NCBI GenBank assembly: GCA_018398765.1 | Contig: JAHBMJ010002289.1 | Location: 1 to 20,495 of the forward strand | Direction: 5' to 3' | Length of the DNA: 20,495 bases | DNA from: Chromera velia | Taxonomy: Eukaryota > Sar > Chromeraceae | Shown here: piece after piece, positions 8,852 through 17,575 of the stretch | Position numbering within the stretch: position 1 is the first letter of the stretch | Layout: the number at the start of each line of letters is the position of its first letter | Translations under genes and position numbers: made by a program | The notes under the pieces: generated by a model | What the model saw: only the letters and a program-made list of their open reading frames with translations | Told to the model about the DNA's origin: nothing | Databases searched by the model: none

Positions 8852-10184
8852 CTATTCATAACGATGGGCTCCATCTGACGGCATCGCAACGAAAGCTCCC
8901 GGCTGCGGCACGGGTGTCAGGTGTCTCTCGTAGGCGTCTCTGTTTCCCTCCACCCACTGTCGGTAGGCTGAGAGCACGGATGACCTGACGCTCTCAGCCT
9001 TCCCCGCATCCACTAGCATCACCACACACCCTCCAAACCCCCCACCCGTTATACGTGCCCCGTAAACTCCACCCTGAATACCCAACCCCTTTGCATGGTC
9101 AACCAGCCAGTCGATCTCTGGGGTGGATACTGCGTACAAGTCGCGCAAGGACGCGTGGGAAGAGTACATTTCTTCCCCTGCAGCCTCAACATCCCCCTGT
9201 TTCATTAGCTCAGCAAAACGGAGGCAACGAGCATTCTCGGAAGTCACGTGCTCTGCCCGCATGCGAACATCGCCGGTCAACACCCCCTCTGTCGATGCCT
9301 CAGCGACCTCTTCCGGTGTTGCATCGCGCAACTGAGTAAGTGATCCACCCGCAGACCCTCTTCTCTTGGAGAGAGCTGCAACCGCCTGTTTGCACTGCTC
9401 TGCTCTCAACGCATATGCCCCGTCTACCAGCCGATGCCTCACCCCCGAGTCTACCACCAGCACACGCGTCTTCTCAGTTGAGAGAGGAACATGTGAAGGC
9501 TCCTCGGAGCGACAGTCCAAAAGCATCGCATGACCAGCCAACCCCCCTGAGGAGATGGCCTGATCCATCAAACCACAGGGCATACGAGCCCACTCATGCT
9601 CAGCCCTCTGGCAGATTTTGGCTCGCTGGATTGGGTCTACTTCCATACCACATAGCGCCTCGAGCGCTGCCGAGACCGACACCTCAACTGAAGCACTCGA
9701 GGAGAGACCTGCTCCCACAGGCACGTCGGTGACAATTGCGAGGTCAAACCCAGGAGGTTCAGTACCCACTTTGTCAGGGAAAGCCTCTCTAGTGCATTGA
9801 ATTGCACCCAAAACATAATGCCACCACTGGGTGTGCTCTCCATCCGAATCCTCCCTCTTTGTGGGCAGTTCCCCCTTCTCAAACGTTTTGACCTCGTCGG
9901 GAGCGAATTTTGTGGCCATTCTGTGCACCCCGTCGGACCTCCTTCTGATCGCCACCACACACTTCTTGTCAAGTGCGATGGGCATCACAAAACCTCCCTG
10001 ATAGTCTGCAGACAGACAGATACACAGACATGCGTGCATTTACTTTCATACATTCACTTTCACACATACTCCTTGAAAAAGAATTCTGTATGAAAGTAAG
10101 GGCATCACAAAACCTCCCTGGTAGTCTGCAGACAGATAGATACACAGACATGCGCAGGCACAGGGATGAAAAGATGACCCAAAA

Positions 10185-10273
<89 letters not shown>

Positions 10274-10897
10274 GCGTGCACACATACACGCACCAACACA
10301 TACCGGTGTCAGGAATGATATGAGACGTTTGGCGTTTGAAAAATACCTGTGTGGATGGGTCAAAGCATCCCAGTTCTGATTAAAGGAAAGACAAGAACGG
10401 ACGACTGAGAGCAGAAGCCTCTAGCGAGTTATTTCTCTACTCAAGACGACAAAGTTCATTTGCTTCACCAAGACTGCTTCCATACCGGAGCCTGCTATGC
10501 TGCCAGACTGTCAGAGCTTTGCGCATTGGTTGTTTGTGGAAAGCTTGAGGCTATCAGTGTGTCACGCAGACGCTGACTCCCACAGGCACGGGCACACGCG
10601 CATGCATGCACACCCACACCCACAACCCCCCCACTCACACACACACTCACACACACATCGAAAACATCCACCCCGCTCATTCACCCCGAAAGCGCGCACA
10701 TAAACAAATACCCTTACCCCGCCCCTTCCACGCGGCATACACGACCCTCTTCTCCCTGCAAGCTACTTGCCTGTGTGCTCTCCAATAAGGTTCACGCGCC
10801 CCGGAGCACCCACGACATAGTCGGGCTCCTCTTTGAACGTCTCACGGAAAAAATCCTTCACCTCCTCGCAGATGCTGTCAGAGGGAACCACCTTCAT
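8852..10897 (-). CDS. GALK1: Galactokinase (GHMP kinase), two exons
   Basis: It phosphorylates galactose to galactose-1-phosphate with ATP, the first committed step of the Leloir pathway, in the cytosol. Exons 10897-10771 and 10005-8852 join in phase 1 to give 426 residues (typical family length is about 380-430). The galactokinase signature GRVNLIGEHTDYQGG (33-47) is split across the intron after T42. GHMP motif 2, PVGAGLSSSAS (138-148), and motif 3, GARITGGGFGG (358-368), are intact. MPCGLMD (184-190) supplies the expected catalytic Asp190, and Arg34 is present. ATG 10897 is the first ATG after an in-frame TGA at 11003-11005; the 34 codons before it have no ATG. The intron (10006-10770) starts with GC rather than GT, and its acceptor region is duplicated, with the copy at 10121-10126 leading to a premature stop. 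The neighbour RPIA is divergent. Confidence 0.95.
9980..10154. repeat. 55-bp direct duplication spanning the galactokinase exon 2 acceptor
   Basis: Copies at 9980-10034 and 10100-10154 match at 53 of 55 positions by hand. Each holds the acceptor (TGTCTGCAG) and the first 25 or so coding bases of exon 2 (DYQGGFVMP), read on the minus strand. The copy at 9980 is the coding one. Confidence 0.95.
10035..10099. mobile_element. Small inverted-repeat element (65 bp), copy 2
   Basis: The 65 bp between the two 55-bp duplications begin TGCATTTACTTTCATAC and end AATTCTGTATGAAAGTAA, giving at least 12 bp of perfect inverted ends (TTACTTTCATAC). Both ends match the insert at 6325-6383. The interior differs. 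No coding capacity. Element status is inferred from the two-locus recurrence. Confidence 0.55.
10188..10270. repeat. Self-complementary compound microsatellite (CT)n(CA)n(GA)n
   Basis: CT (10188-10218), CA (to 10242) and GA (to 10270) runs follow without a break. The CT and GA arms are complementary, so transcripts or single strands could fold into a hairpin with a CA loop. It lies in the galactokinase intron, about 65 bp upstream of the spare acceptor in transcript sense. Confidence 0.95.
10765..10770 (-). promoter_or_regulatory. Non-canonical GC splice donor of galactokinase intron 1
   Basis: On the minus strand the exon ends CACACAG and the intron starts GCAAGT. Only this junction restores the conserved GEHTDY peptide in frame (CAC ACA G + AC TAT). 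GC-AG introns usually keep an otherwise perfect donor, and AG|GCAAGT fits that rule. No GT nearby gives the right frame. Confidence 0.8.
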
Positions 10898-11669
10898 CTT
10901 CCCCCCTGTGCGCTCTCTTGGCAAAAGAGACGTCAACAAATTCAATCGAAAAGAGAAGCACCACGAAGCTCCAAACAGCAGAAAGCCAAGAAGGCCCAAT
11001 TCTCATTCACAGCGGACGAGTGAATTCACAGCCAGGCGCAGATCCAGATGTCGTTTTTCTTAAACATTCGACTGACCGACAATTTAAAGCCGGAATCACA
11101 TGAAAAAAGAACGGGTGCACGTGACTGACTGTATTTGCGAAACACAAAAAACTACTCGCGATGCTCTTCTGGTGAGGCGATTCCGACAAGAGCGCTGTAG
11201 TGAAGCCAATAGGACAGCATCAGATGATTGGAGTATTCAAAGCCATCCAAAGCCGGCCGTCTACGACTCTCTACGTTAACTCCGTCTACAACTCGTTTGT
11301 TCTGGCCGGAGACGGGGGACGGCATTCTTTCTGAGGCCCCGCCGCGGCCCCGGCAAAACCCGTGCATGCATGCAGCTGGCCCGCGCGCGCGCTTACATGC
11401 ATGCGGCACAATGCATGGACGCCGGCCCTGAAAACTTGGGAGACGCTTCAAGTTCGGAGACGGCAAGCTGCATGGATGACAGTGACTCTCTTCTCCCATC
11501 TTCTCGATCAGTCGATCCCGTGCTCAGAGTCCAATCGACGCACATAAACATCCTACATTCATCCACCTTCGAGGTCCCAAAACACGTCCTCACGCTATCC
11601 TCATTCCAACAAATTCATTCAGAAGTTTGCTGCAGGTCTCTTCCTTTCTTTCACGTTTGAGAGTTTCCG
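10898..11669. promoter_or_regulatory. Divergent intergenic region between galactokinase and RPIA
   Basis: About 770 bp separate the two start codons, which face away from each other. The region should hold both 5' UTRs and promoters. It contains an alternating (CG)n run at 11380-11392 between two ATGCATGC-type palindromic words (11364-11373 and 11396-11404). I see no TATA box at a convincing position for either gene. Short open frames here have no recognisable product. Confidence 0.5.
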
Positions 11670-13936
11670 ATGCGTTCTTTGGCCTGCGTGCTGCTCGTCT
11701 CTCTGCAGTCGTGCAATCTCTCTTTTGGCTTTAGTGCGCAGTCTGCGCTTCTCAGTCGAGCTCGCCGTGGCTTTTCCTCCCTCAGAATGTCCGTCTCCCA
11801 GGATGAGATGAAGAAGAATGTAGGGTACAAGGCTGTTGATGACTATGTGAAGTCTGGAATGCTCGTGGGACTGGGGACCGGCTCGACTGTCTATTTTGCA
11901 GTCGAAAGACTCGGAGAGAAGCTGAAGAGTGGGGAGCTGAAGGACATTGTTGGGATTCCCACCTCAGAGAGGACACGAGAGCAGGCAGAGAGTCTAGGGA
12001 TCCCTCTGATCACTTTGGATCAGAGGTCTGACATCGATGTGGCGATTGACGGCGCAGATGAAGTCGACCCGAAGTTGAGCTTGGTGAAGGGAAGAGGGGG
12101 CGCACTCTTGAGAGAAAAGCAAATTGAAGAGTGTGCAAAGGAATTCATTGTCATCGTCGACCAAAGCAAAATTCAAGACGGACTCGGAACCGACGGTCGG
12201 TCGTAACGTTCTCTTTCCCCTTCCAAAATTGGTGCCGTCCCCTTCCACTTCGCTTTGTGTGTTCGCATCTGTCTCTTGCCTCCCATCTCAGCCTCTCCCT
12301 GTTCCTTATCACCCCCTCTGCCTTCTCAGGTCCCTCCATCCGTCCTTGGATCTTTACTTCCTCCTCACTTCTTCCTTCCTTCCTTCCTTCATTCCTCACC
12401 CGCTTGCTCGTTTCCTTGCTCAAGGGGACAAGGGCTCTGCGTCCATTCTTTCAATCTTTCGTTGGCGGTGGGTGGCTTTTATCTTCTGAATGCTGGGCAT
12501 GTTTCGATAATTGCCTGTTTCTCTCTTTCCGTGTCTCTGTTCTCTTCCATTCCAGCAGTCTCTCCCATTTCTCAAACGATCCGACGGGCATTCTGATGGG
12601 TCTTTGTCTCTTTCGATGACCGAGAGATTTGGCTATTCATATCCTTCTTTTGTCATGATTCTGTGTTTTCTTCGGTCTGTGCTTGTTTCTCCGAACCCCT
12701 TCAGACGTGTCCCGTGATTGGGTTCTTCTCTTCCCCCGCTGTCTCTCTGTCTACCTCTCTCTCTCTGTCTCTCCCTTCCTTCTTCCTTCAGTCATTCCTT
12801 AGTCCATCTGTCCCTGCCTCCGCCTTTTCCCTTCCCCTCCAGGTGCTATGCCTGTTGAGGTCAACAAGTTCTGCTGCGACTACTTGAGAGCGAAGGTTGC
12901 CGATCTCCCCGCGTTGAAGGGCGTGAAGGGACTGAAAGCTGAACTCCGAAAGAACAAAGACGGAAGCCTGTACGAGACAGACAACCAGGTAGGCGTGGTG
13001 GTAGGTGGGAGGGGGACTTGATTCAAATGGACTGAAGAGAGGGGAGATTGATCGGTCGAATCGATCAAAGCAAAGAAAAAAAGACGCTGAAGAAGAAAGC
13101 AGAGAAAAAATATATATATACAGGTTGAAGATACCGCGTGGTTTTTTGGTGGTGTTCTGTTGATCTCCCTCCATTCTTTTGTTTTTCTTCTTTCTTTGTT
13201 TTCTCTCCCGTCCTCTGTGGTGGTGTTCTCTTGATCTCCCTCCATGCTTTTGTTTTTCTTCTTTCTTTGTTTTCTGTCCCGTCCTCTGTGGTGGTGTTCT
13301 CTTGATCTCCCTCCATTCTTTTGTTTTTCTTCTTTCTTTGTTTTCTCTCCCGTCCTCTGTGGTGGTGTTCTCTTGATCTCCCTCCATTCTTTTGTTTTTC
13401 TTCTTTCTTTGTTTTCTGTCCCGTCCTCCGCCTCTTCCAACCGATTCCCCCTCCCGATCGAGTCATGCAGAGTCCAATCGTCTTCAAGCACACCATTCAA
13501 TCATGATGTTCACACCACAGCTATTCTACACAAGATCCATTCTTCCGTAGTATCCTTCCTTCTCAGTCAATCACGTAACGTGCAGGCGCGCCCCTCTCCT
13601 TTAAATTTCTGACTCCATTTCCTCGTCCTCCCTCATGCAACTCTGAGCACACTCGCTCACGTTCCACAAGTGCAAAGACCCAGAGTTGTCTCTCGGCTGT
13701 TCAACAGTATGCTTATTCCGTTTTTGCTCTTTCTGTATGTGTGCCTGCCTGCCCTGTGTGTGCAGAACTACATTGTGGACCTATACATGGACTCTCCGAT
13801 TCCGGACATCAAGGAGTGCGGACGGCAACTGAAATCCCTGACTGGAGTCATCGAGCACGGTCTGTTCATCGACATGGCCTCGGCATGTCTCGTTGGACAG
13901 CCCGATGGTTCCGTTGTGCTCAAGACGGCGCTGTGA
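11670..13936 (+). CDS. RPIA: Ribose-5-phosphate isomerase A, three exons, probably plastid-targeted
   Basis: It interconverts ribose-5-phosphate and ribulose-5-phosphate in the pentose phosphate pathway and the Calvin cycle. Exons 11670-12195, 12843-12988 and 13766-13936 join (phases 1 and 0) to give 280 residues. The RpiA core starts near residue 46: GLGTGSTVYF (67-76), DIDVAIDGADEVD (121-133) and KGRGGALLREK (140-150) carry the expected substrate-binding and catalytic Asp, Lys and Glu residues; exon 2 opens with GAMPVEVNKFC. Residues 1-40 are extra compared with cytosolic enzymes: a hydrophobic N-terminus (ACVLLVSLQS), then a Ser/Arg-rich stretch starting FSAQS, which resembles the signal plus transit peptide of complex plastids (inference). 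An in-frame TGA lies 12 bases before ATG 11670. Introns are pyrimidine-rich, and intron 2 holds a 71-bp minisatellite. Confidence 0.95.
13147..13430. repeat. Minisatellite, 4 x 71 bp, in RPIA intron 2
   Basis: Units start at 13147, 13218, 13289 and 13360 with TGGTGGTGTTCT. Units 1 and 3 have TTTTCTCTCCC where units 2 and 4 have TTTTCTGTCCC, an alternating pattern. Long Lys/Glu/Arg-rich open frames on the minus strand here are a by-product of the repeat. Confidence 0.97.
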
Positions 13937-13960
13937 TTTTTTTCTAGCTTCTTTCTTCAG

Positions 13961-13989
13961 TGAGTGAGTGAGTGAGTGAGTGAGTGAGT
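13961..13989. repeat. (TGAG)7 microsatellite
   Basis: Seven TGAG tetramers lie about 25 bp after the RPIA stop codon, probably in its 3' UTR or immediate flank. The same tetramer occurs in intron 2 of the WDR26-like gene. Confidence 0.93.
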
Positions 13990-14093
13990 ATGCGTTTTCC
14001 TTCCCACCTGTGCAGCTCTTTCTGTATCCTCCCGTCGTAGAGATGAGTGAAGAAAGACGAAGTTGAGTGGGGGGGAACGCAGGGAAAGGGATT

Positions 14094-14196
14094 ACGTAGT
14101 CGTAGTAGCAGTCGATGTGATCACAACAACAGTAGTAGTAGCAGTCGATGTGATCACAACAACAGTAGTAGTAGCAGTCGATGTGATCACAACAAC

Positions 14197-14228
<32 letters not shown>

Positions 14229-14331
14229 CAGTCGATGTGATGACAACAACAGTAGTAGTAGCAGTCGATGTGATCACAACAACAGTAGTAGTAGCAGTCG
14301 ATGTGATCACAACAACAGTAGTAGTAGCAGG
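14094..14331. repeat. 33-bp tandem repeat with AGT expansion
   Basis: About seven units combine AGTAGTAGTAGCAG with TCGATGTGATCACAACAAC. One unit (about 14194-14250) has its AGT run expanded and carries GATGACA instead of GATCACA. 33 is a multiple of 3, so frames stay open (SSSSSRCDHNN on the + strand), but there is no convincing ATG-initiated gene. Confidence 0.92.
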
Positions 14332-14889
14332 GACAACCACAGAGTCAGACGGAGTGAAATTTTGGAGATGTTAAGTTGTTTTAAGATGGCGCAGATCGAG
14401 CTTGGCGCAGCTTTACTCTGTGGAGGTGCAGTCTGATGATCATTCAAAAACGTTGTGGATGAGTCTCATCTGACCATTCCAATCTGACCTTCATTTAATA
14501 TCTAAAACGTTTTGAAAACAACCATTTGCTGTTTGTTTTGTCTGGTGCATACTGGTGCACCAATCGCCGCCGCACTCAAGTCCATCAAACTTTGTTGTGT
14601 TTTTTTAAAGACTCGGAGAAAGCAAACGAACAAGCTTTGAATTACCTAGTGAATTGCAGTTACAATTTTGATGCTAGTTTTGATGTTATAAGACATTATG
14701 AGTTTATGACTATTTATAGCACTATGACCCACTATGATTAACTATGACCAAAATGATTTATATTACTTTGTATATCACGTACTAGTACATGCGTACGTGT
14801 GCGATATACGTAACACTGGATACACTTGGACTTCAAGAGTTACCTGGATAGCGCAGTAACTTTATGGTCCATGACCCCCTAAACTTACC
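14332..14889. other. AT-rich intergenic stretch
   Basis: About 560 bp between the 33-bp repeat and the retrotransposon. The composition shifts to AT-rich. There are repeated words related to ACTATGA near 14680-14750. No gene or RNA is recognised. Confidence 0.6.
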
Positions 14890-14894
14890 GTACT
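14890..14894. repeat. Target-site duplication, left copy (GTACT)
   Basis: GTACT directly precedes the TG of the left LTR and matches the 5 bp directly after the CA of the right LTR. Five bp is the usual length for copia integrases. Confidence 0.9.
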
Positions 14895-15357
14895 TGATGA
14901 ATCCCTAGCTCACCTAAGCTCAGAGATCCACGCTTGTACATATACTCGTAAATATACTCGTAAGTATGGTTTTCCGGGAATGGTCTCGAGTTCACAGATC
15001 TCTCTAGTCCGGACCTCGATACACTTTCTCTATTTGTATTTCTAATTCTCGGTCGATCGGTTGATCGATCGCTCACGTGCACATCTGCTATGTCTGTATC
15101 TATCGTATTTCATGTAATACATTTGTCTGTATATTCCGTACATGACATGCTCTTTGCTTTTCTGTCCACTCGCACTCAGTCTGTTTTAGTACTGCATTCT
15201 CTGTATGCATATTCACATGTATATTATAATTTCCCGCATGCAACGCTTCATGCATGTGTTGCTGACACGTACAATTCGCTCGACGGCGTGCGCGGATCGA
15301 TTTAGACTGGTATGATGCTGCACGCGCCTCTTCTCTCTGACCTTTGATACTTCATCA
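14895..15357 (-). repeat. 3' LTR of the copia element (463 bp)
   Basis: It aligns end to end with the other LTR. The only length difference is a 12-bp extra TATACTCGTAAA-type duplication near 14940-14965. By hand I count about 31 substitutions, nearly all transitions. Confidence 0.93.
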
Positions 15358-15363
15358 ATCGCA

Positions 15364-15379
15364 TCCTTTTTCTTTTTTC
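15364..15379 (-). promoter_or_regulatory. Polypurine tract of the copia element
   Basis: On the minus strand, a 16-base all-purine run (GAAAAAAGAAAAAGGA) ends 6 bp before the 3' LTR, the usual place for the plus-strand primer of reverse transcription. Confidence 0.75.
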
Positions 15380-15427
15380 GCGGAGCGAACCCACTCTTAC
15401 ATATTCATTCATCATTCCCATTCACGA

Positions 15428-15739
15428 TCATTCATACACATGTACCCTCTTGTCTCTTCCGTTCTCTTTTGCCATCTTGCTTTGATTTGAGGTGCTTTCC
15501 TGACTACATTTGATCTCCGTTTGAGTTGCTTCGCTTCTTTCGAACGTCTGGAGCGTTGACGCAGACAAACACATGGACGTGGAATGATCTGCCCCCCAAC
15601 AGACCAAGCATGTTGCCTTTGCTCCGTTCTTAGGTAGCTTCTCTCCCTTTGATCTCCTGTTATCAGTTCTGCGTCTCTCATCTCTGCAAAATGCTTTCTC
15701 CTTTATCTTCCCTTTTTCACCCACACCCCTTTTCTCCAT
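15428..15739 (-). pseudogene. Lys/Arg-rich frame with a CCHC zinc knuckle, downstream of RNase H
   Basis: On the minus strand, CLVCWGADHSTSMC (about 15625-15584) fits the C-x2-C-x4-H-x4-C zinc knuckle of retroviral and copia nucleocapsids, preceded by a basic stretch (KGEKLPKNGAK). The frame differs from pol, which stops at 15703, so a frameshift would be needed to join them. A nucleocapsid knuckle normally sits in gag, 5' of pol; here it lies between RNase H and the 3' LTR. Start at 15739 is only the first ATG in the open stretch. Confidence 0.5.
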
Positions 15740-17500
15740 GCATTCTTTCCTTTTTCACCAAATCGATCAGTCATCAAGCTTTCTCCCTCTTCCTTGACTT
15801 TGATCCCTTTTGTAATCGCTTTGTAGTCAACCCGTTGTCTGTTCCTCAGTCCTTCTCTCCTCGCGCCTCTGCTTTGAATCTCAGGCATCTTCAAATCCAC
15901 CTGCACACATGGCCATTCATCATCTTCTTCTTCTTCCTTTTCTTTTTCTTCTTTTGACAGACCTGTGGGTGTGTAGACTATCTGTGCCTGTCTGTCTTTC
16001 TCGAGAAGTGATGCAATCAGATCCATATCCATTGGCTTTGTGAAACTGTCTGCGTAGTTCTGATGGCCATACACATGCTGTACTCTGATCTTCCCTTCTT
16101 CCATTCCGTCCATTGCAGCTATTACTGGAACCACACACACTTTCCCCCCCATCTCTCTTATTTGTTCAATCAGGTCCTTTTCCTAGGGCTTCGGGTTTCT
16201 GGATTTAAGCATCTTGCACACCCCATCTGAATCCGTTCAAATTGTGCAATGCGAGTCCTTCCAGATCTCCCGAATGAATCTCATCATCACCAATGCGTAG
16301 TCAAGTGCATCTTCCAGTGCACAGAGTTCTACCCGATTGATGCTCATCGCACATCTCTTCTGTTTTCAACTCTTCCAAGCGATCGGTCTTCCATTCACGA
16401 TAAGTACCCAGCCTGTCTGTGGGTATAGATTCAATTCACTTCCCCCTGCTGCATCGCAATACAGAACCACTTCCATTCTCTCATGTAACTTGGGAGGGTC
16501 CAGCATGATCCCTCGATCCGAAGTCGCCTGTCCGTATTTGATGGCTCTGTTCAGAAGTCTCCATACTCTGACGGTTGGCTTTTGATTAAATTGACTCAGC
16601 CATGCGGATGCAAACTTGAGATCCGGTCTGGTGCTGTGCGCTGCATAGGACAACTCCCCTAACAACTGTCTGTACCGTCTGTATCCCTCTGCATCTAGCA
16701 CCTCCGACCTATCATCTTCTCTCGTCACCCCTGTTGGAAGAGGTTGAGATCCCTGCTTACTCTGTTCTCCTTGAATACTCTCAACGTACGCTTTCTGAGA
16801 GTACCAGATTCTTCCGTCTGAAAGGACCTCATAATCACTTCCAACATACTGCCCCAATATCTCTGGCTCCTTGCAATAGACCTCTTCTGCAATTTCTTTC
16901 ACCATCTCCTGTATGTCCCCTTCCAACGAAACGATAATCAAATCATCAACGTACTGACTCAGCAACCCAACAGCCTTTCCTCCCTTCTTTTTCCAAAACA
17001 CCCCGCTCAACGGACTGAGCTCCCAACCTAGTTTCCTCAAAACCTCCCACAAATGGTCTTCAAATGCTCTCCCTGCATCCTTCAAACCATACAGGGCCTT
17101 CTTCAATCTCCAGAGCAAACTTGCTTTTCTGTCAGGATGACTGGGAGGCGGTCTGACGTAGACTGGGACTCGGGACTTCAGCTTCGCCTAGAAATAGGCG
17201 TTCTAACAGTCTATGGAGGCGATTGAGTTCTTTCCGTAGTTTGGGGACGCTAATGCTGTAAGTAAAACGAAACGAACAAAATTAGGTGGGCAACCACACG
17301 TGGTGGTTTCCATACCCTGTCTTGGATCCTGGTCTCCTCTTGCTACTGCTCTTGCCTTAAACTCTCTCTCTCCTCCTACTTTCATCTTCAAAGTATCCAC
17401 CACCAGCATGTCTAGGACGGTTGCTCCTGTGGGGACGTTCTCCTTCCTGACCGTGTCGTAGGTGTCGTACTTCATCAACTTGGCTAGTTCTGCACTTCTT
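15703..17500 (-). pseudogene. Copia pol remnant: reverse transcriptase and RNase H
   Basis: One frame carries the RVT_2 order: KYDTYDTV...EFKARAVARGDQ (17478 down), SIDC-stop-NAYF-stop-AKL at the first catalytic Asp, RPPPSHPDR, LWRLKKALYGLKDAGRAF, SQYVDDLIIV (catalytic YVDD near 16950), ARPDLKFA-type TRPDLKFASAWL, then RNase H (LYCDAAGGSE, VELCALEDALDYAL, TDSDGV) and the family's closing VYGHQNYADSFTKPM. In-frame stops are at 17203-17205, 17188-17190, 16366-16368, 16237-16239 and 16183-16185. A 1-base frameshift lies near 17490-17500. An acidic and basic tail follows to the stop at 15703. The enzyme cannot be made intact. Confidence 0.9.
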
Positions 17501-17575
17501 TCTCATCTCTGGTGTCAAGCTCCCGTACTTTACTTTCTAATATGTAGTCTCTGTCAGTAGGACTCTTCCCACCTC

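Noticed and set aside
9969-10301. Minus-strand open frame through the duplicated acceptor and CT/CA/GA tract
   Set aside because: It is intron sequence plus the small element; the peptide is dinucleotide-repeat readout.
10897-10999. N-terminal extension of galactokinase that would resemble a signal peptide
   Set aside because: The extension begins at TTG with an in-frame TGA directly upstream and has no ATG, so it is more likely 5' UTR.
12788-13500. Lys/Glu/Arg-rich minus-strand open frames up to 206 codons
   Set aside because: They read the 71-bp minisatellite of RPIA intron 2 and run antisense to RPIA exon 2.
14094-14331. CRISPR-like regular array
   Set aside because: The repeats are contiguous, without unique spacers, and the genome is eukaryotic.
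14047-14436. Ser/Asn-rich 129-codon frame
   Set aside because: It has no ATG start (begins at GTG) and is entirely the 33-bp repeat.
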